A stretch of 64,000 bases of DNA from Anaspis maculata (Eukaryota; Arthropoda; Insecta; Coleoptera; Scraptiidae). Shown in pieces: positions 24,602 through 35,016 of the stretch. Each line of letters begins with the position of its first letter. Within the stretch, counting starts at the first letter, position 1. The DNA is taken from positions 41,957,979 to 42,021,978 of the forward strand of contig OX421963.1 in assembly GCA_949128115.1 (NCBI GenBank), read 5' to 3'. Position numbers and translations under genes: made by a program. Under the pieces are notes generated by a model that was not told the DNA's origin, did not search any database, and was given only the letters and a program-made list of their open reading frames with translations.

Positions 24602-24939
24602 CTCGGGACATTTTAAACGGGACGTTCATGACGTGGGGGGTGTCCGACACCAGCGAATTGCCCAAGCGGAAGAAGGGGTTTTGGAAGCCATCGAAAATAC
24701 TCTAGGAACCAACACCGGACGACTAGGTTTCCGCTTTGGATTGTCACATCCCACGGTATGGAGAATTATCCACCAACAAGGGCTCTACCCATACCATATT
24801 CAAAAAGTACAAGCGTAGCAACCAGGGGATGCACCGCAACGGATTACTTTTTGTCGATGGCTCCTTCAACAGATGAATGCGGATCCGGTGTTTTCCAATC
24901 TCATTTTATTCACGGATGAAGCTGGATTCACTCGAGAAG

Positions 24940-25049
24940 GTGCTGTTTACTGTGTTATTATTATTTATTCAGTGATACACATGTCTAAATGTTTTGAATC
25001 GTACTAGAAGCCAAAGAATGTGAAAAAATACAAATTCCCGAATTTGTAG
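24940..25049 (+). other. 110-bp intron-like interruption in the transposase
   Basis: The transposase reads ..TREG up to 24939 and resumes at 25050 with GVFNIHNSHVWADENP. The intervening 110 bp (not a multiple of three) begins GTGCTG and ends TTTGTAG, so GT..AG borders fit removal that exactly restores the frame. The flanks share GGTG, so a small insertion with a short duplication remains possible. The content is AT-rich. Confidence 0.65.
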
Positions 25050-25345
25050 GTGTATTCAACATCCATAACAGTCACGTTTGGGCGGATGAAAACCCCCACG
25101 CGATACGCGAGAACAATTTTCAACAAAAATTCTCAGTGAACGTGTGGGCCGGGATTGTTGACGATAATTTGGTAGAACCTCATTTCCTACCAACTCGGTT
25201 AAATGGCCAACAGTATTTGGATTTTCTACGTGAAACTCTGCAGGTCTTAGAAGATGTGCCTCTGAACATTCGTTACCGTATGTGGCTGTTACAGGATGGT
25301 GCGCCACCTCACCACGCTTTGATCGTCAGAGATTTTTTGAATACT

Positions 25346-26747
25346 GAAACGGTTTAAAAATTCACGGAATGGAGTAGGCGGAGAAAAAGGAGCGTTGCGA
25401 GGGGTGAAATTTGTTATTTTTGGGGAGTGACGTTTTCTGAGTTCGAACGAGAATCATCATCGAAAAATGCTCGAGTAGAAGCGCTCAGAGGCGTGTTGTG
25501 ATGCCGCTCCGGCCAGTCCTCGTCGTCTCCGTCTAAGATGTCTACCATCGTCGAGACCATCGTCACCTCCGGCGTCGAGTCAACAGTCCGTTTCCGGCCC
25601 GTTCGACTGCTCCGCCGTCGAGTCCATCATCGTCTCCGATAGCCAGCTCATCCTCCGTTCCTGTTATCGTTGTCGCTCCTTCACCACGTTTCCTGAGACC
25701 CGTCTTCGTCAGTGGTATCCGTTCGATAGCAGTTTTGCCGTCATCTGACGTCTGCTGTCAGTCTGTCACCACTGGCTGTCACTGCTGCCGCTTCGCTTCT
25801 GGAGTAGTGTTCCAGCGACTCTGCAGTCTGCACTGCGTACCTGTCTCGCTCCGTCATCTGTAAGCCCTACGCCTAGGCCGTACGACATCGCCCCTGTGCC
25901 CGACAAGAAATGCGTCGTGATTTCGTACGCCCTCAGACCGCAGACGTACGCCGCGTCACTGTGCCGGCCTGGAGTCAATCGGCCTTTGTTTGGCCTCGTC
26001 TTCCACGGCACGACGACCTAAGCTAAGTGACATTTTATAATATGTACGGTACATGCATGCTACCATCGGTCTGGTTAAATTGGTTATTGGGGTTTTATGG
26101 TTATTATTTGTTGTTATTTGGCAATTCACTTTTCGGCAATATATTCTAAATTTAGGTGGGGTATAAAATTTGGGGAAATGTGTTTTTGTTTCTGATCCCT
26201 GTACCGTGTTCTAGGTGAAGCTGATTTGCTGGAGGATTGCCCGGCTGTGGATCCAGTGTGCCGTTAGGGCTCTCGCATGGCTCTGTCCTTCCAGCTTCTT
26301 CTACACTGGTGGCGTCCAAACTTCCATCCTTTTGCTGGCTGAAGGCTGAGCCGAGACCCCTAGCCGTGGCAGTCTTCCAGTAAGATCAATGTCTTCGCCG
26401 ACGAACACGGAGGGATCAAGAAATGCGAGCTTCACTCGAGTGGATGAGTATTTATTGTTATTTCTTTTATTTATTGTATTGGCTTTTATTTCTGCTAGAA
26501 ACGGTTACAGTTTGCGGTGTATAATTAATTTTGTTGTAACCTTTTTGTTGTTAATATACATTGTAAACTGCATGTTTCCTGATTTTCCTTCCTCTGACCC
26601 TGTGCGCAAGCATTAAATTCCGTAACCCGAACCCATGAGCTAGCCTTCGGAAATTACCATCTTGAAAGGGGTATATGCCCTAGGAGCTAGCCTCCTAGCC
26701 CCGGAGTCATGAGCGGCTCAAACTGGTCACCCAGACCAGACGGTATT
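25346..26747. mobile_element. 1.4-kb unclassified insertion with 6-bp target duplication
   Basis: It inserts between AATACT (25340-25345) and AATACT (26748-26753). Exact removal restores DFLNT-HFQNRWIGRG in the transposase. The first ~650 bp are GC-rich with many TCGTC/CCGTC words, unlike the surroundings. The middle has a TATA-like GGGTATAAAATTTGG at about 26160. There are no convincing inverted termini (starts GAAACGG, ends ACGGTATT). A solo LTR or an unusual non-autonomous element are possibilities; 6 bp is within the range of LTR integrases. Confidence 0.75.
26389..26616 (+). CDS. Small putative membrane protein within the insertion
   Basis: An ATG-initiated 75-codon frame with two hydrophobic segments (about residues 20-37, LLLFLLFIVLAFI, and 44-62, IINFVVTFLLLIYIV) separated by a short basic loop. 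It lies inside the unclassified 1.4-kb insertion, so it could be a passenger gene or chance. AT-rich DNA easily produces hydrophobic frames, so I keep the confidence low. No family is recognised. Confidence 0.2.
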   Translation: MSSPTNTEGSRNASFTRVDEYLLLFLLFIVLAFISARNGYSLRCIINFVVTFLLLIYIVNCMFPDFPSSDPVRKH

Positions 26748-27394
26748 AATACTCATTTTCAAAACCGATGGATTGGGAGGGGTGAACCGGTGGCCTGGCC
26801 ACCTCGTTCACCTGATCTAAATCCCTGTGATTTCTACTTATGGGGTCACATGAAACTGCTGGTTTATGCGACACCGGTAAACACTATCGAGGAATTACGC
26901 AAACGTGTGGAAGCTGCCGCAGCGAGTGTGCGGGACAACCCCGCGGTGTTTGTGAGGGTCAGAGAGTCGCTTCGTCGCCGTGCCCAAGCTTAATAATAAT
27001 GGTTTGCATTTCGAACATTTGCTGCAATGAGCACCAAAGACTGACAATTGAACCATAAATTAGATATCAAAAAACCTATTTTCTTTGTAACCTCTTTTTC
27101 AAAAATTAAAAGGCTCTTCGAATTCACGGGAAGAATATCTTTTTGATTACGCTTTCTTTTCTTCACTTTTTATAAGTGTGCCTTGCCGCGGCTCGTTACG
27201 CCACTGTTATTTAATCGCGCTGAACTGTGTTGAGCGCAACAAACCAGTGACTCTCAAAAGTTGATGCCTTATTTTGGAAGGTTTTTTCTGGAAGCGCTAA
27301 GGGTATTTCGAGAAATGATATATAGGTTTTTTGTTTCTTTAGTCGAATCTACCTACAGCTTAATTTTTTGCTACCATCGCTGAAACACCCTGTA

Positions 27395-30300
27395 TATGTA
27401 TAAGCACCGATGGATCGACCGACAGACCAGTTTTAAATTCAGAGCGAAAAAGCTAGTAGAAATCAGCGATATACCCAGGCGCTAATAATATTCGGCGTGT
27501 ATTTGTAGTAGAACGCAGTGGTTCGCAGTAATAAACAGTGTGATATGTCGTGCGTTGATAATAAATAGATTGCGAAAAGTTCTGCGGAAAATTGCAGAGG
27601 TGACGTCGGATTCAAGTAGCACATTTCCGTTCCGTGTTTTTGTCAATATTTGCGCAGACAGCAATTTTCCCAAAATCAATGCTATCATTCGCCTGCAGTT
27701 CCGACACGAAAGACCAGATTAATTTTCATGTATAATCGTTCCATTTTAAGTCTTTGGAGCCAATTTAAAGTTCACACCGAAATTGCGCTACTTCCTTTGT
27801 TTGAGAGTAGTAAACTTTTTCCTGAAGTCGCTGGTGTGCTGATGTAATGCAATGGATATTTCGGGGCAACCAGGCCCCACCAATAAAACTGTACAAAATC
27901 AACTGAACTCTAAAAATCTAGATTTTCAAGTTTCTTCACCCGAAACTGACAGCTGAAGTATTTATTACAGACGTGATTGACGCACGAAAGTGAGACTTTT
28001 CTGCCTAGGACAGTGGACGGTGAAGTAGCTTACTTTATTTATTGGGCCTTCACCTTGGAGATACTTAGTTATGTCAACATGACTTTTGTAATGACGAGTA
28101 CGGTTTCGACTCTAGGCCGCTACTGGGACAACGTTATATTATTACTCGTATGTATTAGTACATTACGTCACAAGAGTAGTAAGTAGCATATTACGCACGC
28201 AGGGAAAAGTTACGCACGAGCGAGCGTAGCGAGCGAGTGCAGTACTCCCTGAGTGCGTAATTGCTTTACTACTCGTGTCATGTACAGTACTTTACCTACG
28301 ACCCCAATCCAAAGCGGTATTGTAACTTTGTGAGGGGCCCAGAATAATTTTCAGAAATCCAAGGTAATAAAACAGTCCTACATCAACAATAACAGTAGAT
28401 ATTGACTTAAAAGCTATAATTATCGTGAAATGTAGCCAGTGGTATTGTAAACGGCATAAATTATAGGTAAAAAAGCCACGTATTTCATGAAATACCTACG
28501 ATTCAAGTTCTCCCCTGATTCAAAATTTAATTAAAATCCCGCCGTATGCAGATTGTGTTGATTGGTCAATGCGAAGTGTGCCTTGACACTCTTGACAGGA
28601 GGAGCACGCACCGCATAGCAGTGTCAGCGGCCGTCATCCGTGTTCATAATATTAATATCCGTGTTCATAGGATATTAGGTTTTGCTAAATTTAGAGCAAG
28701 TAGAGCAAGTTAGAGCGAGTTGATTACTTTTATTGTATTTAAATAAGAATAATAGTATTAAATATCGCATATTATACACTTTTGAAAACTAAAACTACAG
28801 TAAATCGGAGAAGGGGGTACTTTGAGTGGTGTTTACGGCCATCAGATTAATCCAATGTCAAAGACGGATAGCATTCTCAAACTCTGGTGTCTGCTGGCTC
28901 GGTGGTTGTCTGTTGTACAACGCTTTTCGTCGAGACCTGAAAGAAAAGCACCCACAAATCGATTCTTAAAAATTGAGTGTTCACTTACTGTGCCTAAAGC
29001 GAGGCCTGAGGTGTATTTATTATTAGAAGCGTACCTACCTATAGCCATTCAATTATTCGTTCGGTGTGGTGATATACTTGGATTACAACACTGGGACATG
29101 AATACTGGACAGCAATAAATAATATTATTTGAAAATTATCGAACTTAGGTAGGCAGGCAGCAGAGTACCTGTCATCAGACATTTGATGCTTGTTGTAACT
29201 GTCTAATTTTTGCACCTACTTGATCCCAAGTTGTTGGTGACTGCGGGCACTCCTTGCATTGATATTTTGTATTTTTTAAAATAAATCTCGCAAAATTATT
29301 GTGATCAAGTAAAAACTAAGCCCTACAAATGCAAGCTAAAATTTAATCAAGAAATTCTCAAATCCCTCACTTGGAAAAAAATCTGGACGATTTTGTTGTT
29401 GATACATCTCACTTCTATGGCCATGCCTTTGCTACGAATATAAACAGCTAGTCTTGCCTATGCTTTCGGTGTGAAAGGTGCTACCGAGGCACGCGTCAGG
29501 TTCCCGTAAAATGCTCCCATTTTTTAATGTGAATTATTTGAAAATGTCTTTCGATCAAAATTCCCCCAACATCAGAAACATAAATTCCCCAACTGTGCGA
29601 TTTACTTTACCATTACCGCACGCTGTGCGATTTACTTTACAGAATACGTCACGATGTGCGTAAGGGCTCACTTACTTAGGTTCTGAGTTGTGGGGTATAC
29701 GGCACTTACGGTAGTGGTCGTAGGTAATAGTAGTTTACAATACGAGTTGGCTGTTACATAAGTGGTTTTCAGACACGAAGCCGAAATTTAAAGAACGAGG
29801 GCGCAGCCCGAGTTCTGTGAGAGGCTGAGTGTCGGAAAGCATCTTGTGTAACAAGCCATGAGTGTTGTACAACATTTTACGTGTTTGTTCTATTGAAAAT
29901 TGTGAAATTTTTGTAGTTTTTGAGGTTATTTTGACAAGTGTCAGCTTAAATACATAAACTGTAATATCCATATACAACTTATATAAAAGTCATTACATCT
30001 CATGTATTAACACAACAAACACGTAAACCTAATTATGCAGTTTCGTTGAGAATCGGACTTACTGCGTTCGTGCGATCTACCCTCCTCACAGCGTCCGTCG
30101 TGCCCCAGAAACAGTCGTGTGACAAACTTCTCTTATTAAACTCATGTAATAATACACTATAATATATTGTTATTAATAATGTTCTATCAGAACGGAAGCT
30201 CTAATCTTCCGCTTTGTGGGCCGAGTCGCCGAGTCTCTCATTGGGATATAGGATTTAGAGCCACACTATTGGTATTATTATATTATTATTATAATATAAT

Positions 30301-30933
30301 ATTATGGTCTCTTTCATGTCTTACTGAGAATGTTGAGAATGTTCAGCCATTCTTGTTATTGTCTGCGTTCAGCTCTGGCACTGTGGAAACACATTTCAGG
30401 TAGAAATCATAAAATGTGTATTCCTCGGTCTATTCTATGTAGTAGTTACATCGTTGGTTTGGTACGTTCTAGACTGATTTGTATTCTTAATTTGTTAATA
30501 AAACCAGACTTTTGTCATTTTTATTCAAATAGACTCAAGATGCATGATTCTCACTCTCTTTCTCTATATTTACTTGCTGTTTATTTGTCGCGCCTGCTAA
30601 AAATACAGAATAAAAACGCTCAAGGAAAAGGCTCATATAAATAATGTCGTTTATTGCTAATTAATTGCAAAATAAAATAATTAAACGACTGGTTTGTTTG
30701 AACACATTTTGGCTCTGAATTGCGCGACTTGTTTTTCAACTTCACTTGAATTACCTATACAAGTCTGTGCCTATACATTATAATCATCATCATCATCATC
30801 ATCATCATACAACCAAAATAACCCAAGCATGAGCAAAGAGGCAAAATGCCCCTACTTTTGAGCTTCTTGCGCAACTCTGAACAAAAGATTCTCTAGCTTT
30901 TGCGGATACGAAGTCATTTATGACGTTCTCTAA
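27395..30933. other. Intergenic, few repeats, no gene identified
   Basis: Two patches (about 28130-28310 and 29590-29860) have ACGAGCGAGCG/GCGAGCGAGTGC or GAACGAGGGCGCAGCCCGAGTTC palindromic words typical of dispersed repeats. 30260-30305 is an AT palindrome. A 98-codon frame at 28822-29118 begins with a non-ATG codon and shows no recognised domain. TATA- and AATAAA-like words are too frequent here to be informative. Confidence 0.35.
30783..30808. repeat. (ATC)n microsatellite
   Basis: About nine ATC units in a row. Confidence 0.9.
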
Positions 30934-31110
30934 AGGTGCGTTCAGTCAGCTTATTTAGTCGCAATTTTAATTTTAGCCGTAAGCCGTAAGCCGTAAGCTG
31001 CATCGCTTATTGGCTGTTCCGAGGAGGCTGGTTCATAAGAGCCCATGGGCGTCGCTGCGCTTGCGACTAAAATTAAAACTTGCGGCTAAATAAGCTGACT
31101 GAACGCACCT
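30934..31110. mobile_element. PIF/Harbinger-like MITE, copy 1
   Basis: Ends AGGTGCGTTCAGTCAGCTTA and its complement, flanked by TAA (30931-30933) and TTA (31111-31113). It is 177 bp, with arms covering most of the length, and contains a triplicated GCCGTAA word. Termini starting with GG/AGG plus a TWA target fit PIF/Harbinger, though this is inferred from ends only. A sister copy lies at 34849-35016. Confidence 0.75.
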
Positions 31111-31113
31111 TTA

Positions 31114-31461
31114 GTCTGCTTAATAGTGTGAGTTCAGCCTCCACAGTGTGGACACCCAAGCTCGCCAGTCAATCTTGGCCTCGATCTTGGCACATTGTGG
31201 GTCGTATAAAATACTTTTTGTACGTTTAAGAGCAGAAAACGACTTCTTCGACTGGCCACTGTCGATGTCGTGGGAATCATCATAGAAATGCGGAGCGCAA
31301 TACACAGATGCGGAAGCGGAATAGATACATCAAATTCATCTTATGGGTCTAGAGGTTGTAAAGTCTTCTCGCCGAAATTGGCATTATTTCTTTATTGTTA
31401 ATATTTGGTACACAGTGCCCAAGTAACAACTGAGTGAAAGACGTGATGATAATACAAACAG
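31114..31461. other. Spacer, short unassigned minus-strand ORF
   Basis: The minus-strand frame 31120-31305 encodes 61 residues (SGQSKKSFSALKRTKS..KIDWRAWVSTLW) with no family I can name. Otherwise featureless. Confidence 0.3.
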
Positions 31462-33093
31462 TAGTCCAGTCAAATTAAGCAAAAATCTAGCCAAACCGGA
31501 AATAAATTCGGAAGTTGACGAAATTTGGTGGATCGATGCAGAATTCAACGTGGAATAACATACTGAAATTCCCGAAAATTCCAACGCTTGGCTTTTTTTC
31601 TGGGACCAATAAAAGAGCGCCATCCTTGTAAATTTTCGATTTTTTCTGAATAACTTGTAAACTATCACATTAAGAACCCAAAACCAGCGAAGCAAATGTA
31701 GCCCGTTAAATTCTCAAGAGATCAGTAATAAATTCATCACTTTGTGGTTAATAGTCTCTAAGATACAGCGCCTGCTAGAACGCAGTGAAAATGACTAAAA
31801 ATTTATTTCCGGATTTTACGTAACAATTTGCATAGTGTCAGTCCAGGGGCTGTAACGTGGACAGAAAATGTGCGGATTTCAACGTGTTTCACATTTTTGG
31901 AAAGCCAATTCAACATTCGGTATCACACTTTTGTCCAGAAGTCGCCAACTTCAAAATGATACTTTTCCTCAACCTTTGAAATCGATACTTGAAGTCCCGA
32001 AGAATCCCCAAAGATCGATTATTTTGATACCATGTCATTCGCCTACTTTTTCAAGTAGAGCAAAACCATCCAGGAAATATGTGAAGAATTGGGTACCAAA
32101 ACCATAGGATGTTTCAGAATGTTTTTCCCAGTGATGGTTCCTGAGTTGTATGGGTTGAAAGACTAAAACGACCTATTTGGAGAAAAAGATAGGTAGTCCG
32201 GACACCAACTGCTGAATACTGTACGGACCTTACATTTGATGATACAAAATGCCACTCAGCAGACGTAGTGAATAAACTTATGTACTTTCCACGTCTGCCA
32301 AGTGGCATCTTACACCTAAAATGCAAGGTTCGTACAGTATTCAGCAGTTAGTGTCCGAACTACCAAATTTTTTTCCAAGTAGGTCGGTTTAGTCTTTTAA
32401 CCCATATACCTCAGGAACAATCACTAGGAAAAAGATTCTGAAACATGTTATTTTTTTGGTATTTAATCCTTCACATATTCTCCAGATGGTTTCTCCATAC
32501 TTGAAAACCATGGAAAATGAAGCAAATGGTATGGTATGAAAATAATCGATTTTTGGGGATTCTTCGGAACTTCAAGTATAAATTTGAAAGGTCGAGGAAA
32601 AGTACCATTTTGAAGTTGGCGACTTCTAGACAAAAGTGTGATACTAAATGTTGAATTGGCTTTCCAGGATTGTAAAACACACTGAAATCCGCACATTTGC
32701 TGTCCACGTTACAGCCCTTGAACTGACACTATGCAAATTGTTACGTAAAATCCGGAAATAAATTTTGAGTCATTTTCACTGCGTTCTAGCAGACGCTGTA
32801 TCTCGTAGACTATCAACCACAGAGTGATGAATTTGATACTGATCTCTTGATAATTTAACGCACTACATTTGCTTCGCTGGTTTTTGTGTTCTAAAGGTGA
32901 TAGTTTACAAGTTATTCAGAAAAAATCGAAAATTTACAAGGATGGCGCTCTTTTATTGGTCCTAGAAAAAAAGCCAATCATTGGAATTTTCGGGAATTTC
33001 AATATGTTATTCCACGTTAAATTCTGCATCGATCCACCAAATTTCGTCAACTTCCGAATTTCTTTCCGGTCAAAACCTATTTTGACTGGACTA
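31462..33093. mobile_element. Giant palindrome (TAGTC family), 1.6 kb
   Basis: Ends TAGTCCAGTCAAA and TTTGACTGGACTA are flanked by the 3-bp duplication CAG (31459-31461, 33094-33096). The arms pair from the ends to about 32240 and from about 32290. Landmarks on both sides are ATCGATGCAGAATT, TTTATTGGTCC, CTCTTGA.AATTTA, TTTCCGGATTTTACG, AACTTCAAAATG and CAGTATTCAGCAG. ORFs within are arm artefacts. Same architecture and terminal pentamer as 15739-18056 and 22996-24601, but different internal sequence. Confidence 0.88.
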
Positions 33094-33316
33094 CAGGCGA
33101 TGTTTAAACAACTGACAATTATTTTGAAAAATGTGAGGGACATGCTTATTCTAGGCAACAAAAGAGAAAGAAAAAGATCAAAAGCAAGCTAAGAATAGGT
33201 AAGTAGGTAAATACAGATAGTCATGTGCATCGATCGGCATCAAGATGGTACGTTTGGTAACCAAGTTCGTGAGCCTCATTTGTTCCTAAAGTCGTAAAAG
33301 TAATATGCAATCATTT

Positions 33317-33823
33317 TCATGTACGAATGAAAGTGTGCGTGCAAAGGTATCGCGGCGATTCTGACAGCTGCACGGTGGTTCCGTCATGGGTGCACCTCTT
33401 ATATCGTAAAGGACAGTCGCAGACTCCTCGATTTTTGCCGGTCATGCTTTTTAAGCTCAATCCCAAAGCTGAATGCTTTGCGGGAATGATCTTGCCATTT
33501 AAAACTGAGAATAATAAGTCTGCACCCACAGATTTCATCCGTTTAGTGAGTTTTTTTCGTGAAGATTTAAACTTGAGACCACGAAATAAGGCTTCAAGAA
33601 AACATTCCAGTAGATCTGGTAAATCATCGCTATCCGACAAAAGTTTCTTAACAGACAATGTCTCGTCAAAACGTTTCCCCTCTTTGGCCAAAATGACTTT
33701 CCTGAGAATAAATGCTGCTTTTTTAATCACTATTCCAGGATTTTTCGCCTCATTGGTTGTGTGAAACTGCGCTTTTATTGCAGTTTTTTGGGACTTTTTT
33801 CGATGGGTAGCTGATGTGCTCAA
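33317..33823 (-). pseudogene. Transposon-type hypothetical ORF fragment (KH..LGL.LKS.TG family)
   Basis: A 168-residue minus-strand frame. The segment DLPDLLECFLEALFRGLKF, then SVGADLLFSV.NGKIIPAKH, then SALGLSLKSMTGKNR resembles a protein family repeatedly found as multi-copy ORFs in insects and other invertebrates, where a loop GK..P.KH is followed by LGL.LK.LTG and an NR.GH motif. Here the frame leaves the family right after the TG motif (the expected N-R-x-G-H is missing), so this is a fragment. The function of the family is unknown to me. The likely origin is a mobile element, since the family is typically high-copy. Confidence 0.5.
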
Positions 33824-33924
33824 GGGTAGCCAATGGGCACTGTTTTTTTTTATCCATGCATAGTTTAACTTCTTCTAGAACTTCTCTTCGGCAATGAAGC
33901 TATACTGCAGCCCTTGAACTTTAT

Positions 33925-34545
33925 CCGATGGATAGCTTAGATCCTCAAGGACCAAATAGGCAGATTGGCTTTATAATTCCGCCGCCATCTTGAAATCTCT
34001 TATTAGTTGAACGATTGTCATGAATCTTGGAACTTTTTCTTTTCAAGCCGAATTTCATGATTCTGCCGCCACCTTAGCAGCGATATTGAAATTTCCTATT
34101 AGTGTAACGATTTCTATGAAACTTGAAATTCAATTTTGTCTCGTATATGGACATTCTTATTTTCTAGCCAAATTTCATGATTCCACCGCCATCTCGGCCG
34201 CCATATTGAAATCTCTTATTAGTGGAACACTTGTCATGAAACTTAGAACCTATAATCTTGTCTCGTATGAACCTTTTCATTTTCAAGCTGAGTTTCATGA
34301 TTCCGGCGCCATCTTGGCTGCCATATTGAAATTTCTTATCAGTGGAACGATTTTCATAGAACTTACCTTTGTTTCTTCGATCATTCTCATTTTCTAGGCA
34401 AACCTCAACATTCTGCCGCCATATTGAATTCTCTTATTACTGGAACGATTTTCATGAAACTTCGAACTTATTACCCTTGTTTAGAACGATCATTCTGATT
34501 TTCAAGCTGAGTTTCATGGTTCTGCCGCTAGTTTGGTCGCAATTA
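33925..34545 (-). repeat. Tandem array of ~115-bp units (orientation 2)
   Basis: About five or six diverged units, the complement of those at 4600-5090 (TTTCATGATTCTGCCGCCATC, ATATTGAAATCTCTTATTAG, GTGGAACGATTTTCATGAAACTT, CATTCTCATTTTCAAGC). The flank AAGGACCAAATAGGCAGATT is also shared with the other array. The long plus-strand frame 34020-34397 across it is a product of the repeat. Confidence 0.85.
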
Positions 34546-34848
34546 TTGGTTTTTATTTCCAAACAACGATAGAACCCTAATCAACATTTTGCGTACAATA
34601 ATCCTTCAAAAAGAAAGTGCGCTACTGAGCCTCATGCCCATGAAGCATATTCGCTTGTTTATTCATGTTACAGATGGAACAAATTTCTTCTTCAAGGATC
34701 TGATAGCAGATACCACGGTGCACAAGCTTGATGTAGCCCCTACCAAACATTCTCAACTGGGCGAGTACTCTGACCACAGCCATTGGAAACCCCAAATGCA
34801 GGTACTCGGGGTGAACCCCTCGCGAGCGAAAAATCCCTGTACATGTAA
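34546..34848. other. Repeat flank
   Basis: It includes GTGCGCTACTGAGCCTCATGCCC at about 34616, related to GCGCTACTGAGACTCACGCA at about 13000 in the foldback interior. No gene. Confidence 0.4.
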
Positions 34849-35016
34849 AGGTGCGTTCAGTCAGCTTATTAGCCGTAAGTTATTTTAATTTTAGCCGTAA
34901 GCGCTGCATCGCTTATTGGCTGTTCCGAAGAGGCTGGTTCGTAAGAGCCAATGGGCGTCACTGCGCTTACGACTAAAATTAAAACTTGCGGCTAAATAAG
35001 CTGACTGAACGCACCT
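34849..35016. mobile_element. PIF/Harbinger-like MITE, copy 2
   Basis: 168 bp, same ends and core as 30934-31110, flanked by TAA on both sides (34846-34848, 35017-35019). The perfect TAA duplication supports the terminus assignment. Confidence 0.85.

Larger units (their letters stand above)
22826..26993 (+). pseudogene. Tc1/mariner-like transposase, interrupted
   Basis: Four segments (22826-22995, 24605-24939, 25050-25345, 26754-26993) add up to 1041 nt, exactly 347 codons. They read as a transposase with an N-terminal helix-turn-helix region (TDIVLCYGEALQN, then FVRAVQRLYDS), a second HTH (TGRLGFRFGLSHPTVWRII) and a DDE/D core: LFTDEAGFTREG, VNVWAGIV, WLLQDGAPPHH and PPRSPDLNPCDFYLWGH. The spacing from the aspartate of LQDGAPP to that of PCDF is 41 residues, as in rosa-type DD41D elements. 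It ends RRAQA-stop. One in-frame TAG at 24816-24818 (after KVQA) plus the insertions make it non-functional. The ATG at 22826 is the first in frame, upstream of the first helix. Confidence 0.88.
22506..27392 (+). mobile_element. Tc1/mariner element, DD41D (rosa-like) type, with three interruptions
   Basis: Terminal repeats CAGGGTGTTTCAGAGATGG and (complement at 27392) CAGGGTGTTTCAGCGATGG continue into GTAGCAAAAAATT and lie next to TA on both sides. The element spans 4887 bp, but about 3 kb of this is later insertions: 22996-24601, 25346-26747 and possibly 24940-25049. Without the two large insertions it would be about 1.87 kb, a normal size. Its transposase is annotated separately. Confidence 0.9.

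Noticed and set aside
30260..30310. AT palindrome as an origin or terminator
   Set aside because: Simple TTA/TAA repeat structure only; no supporting motifs.
33327..33764. 145-residue plus-strand ORF
   Set aside because: Shadow of the minus-strand ORF with the recognisable KH..LGL.LKS motif.
34020..34397. 125-residue ORF with repeated FHDS segments
   Set aside because: The repeats in the protein are the ~115-bp DNA tandem units; frames differ between units.
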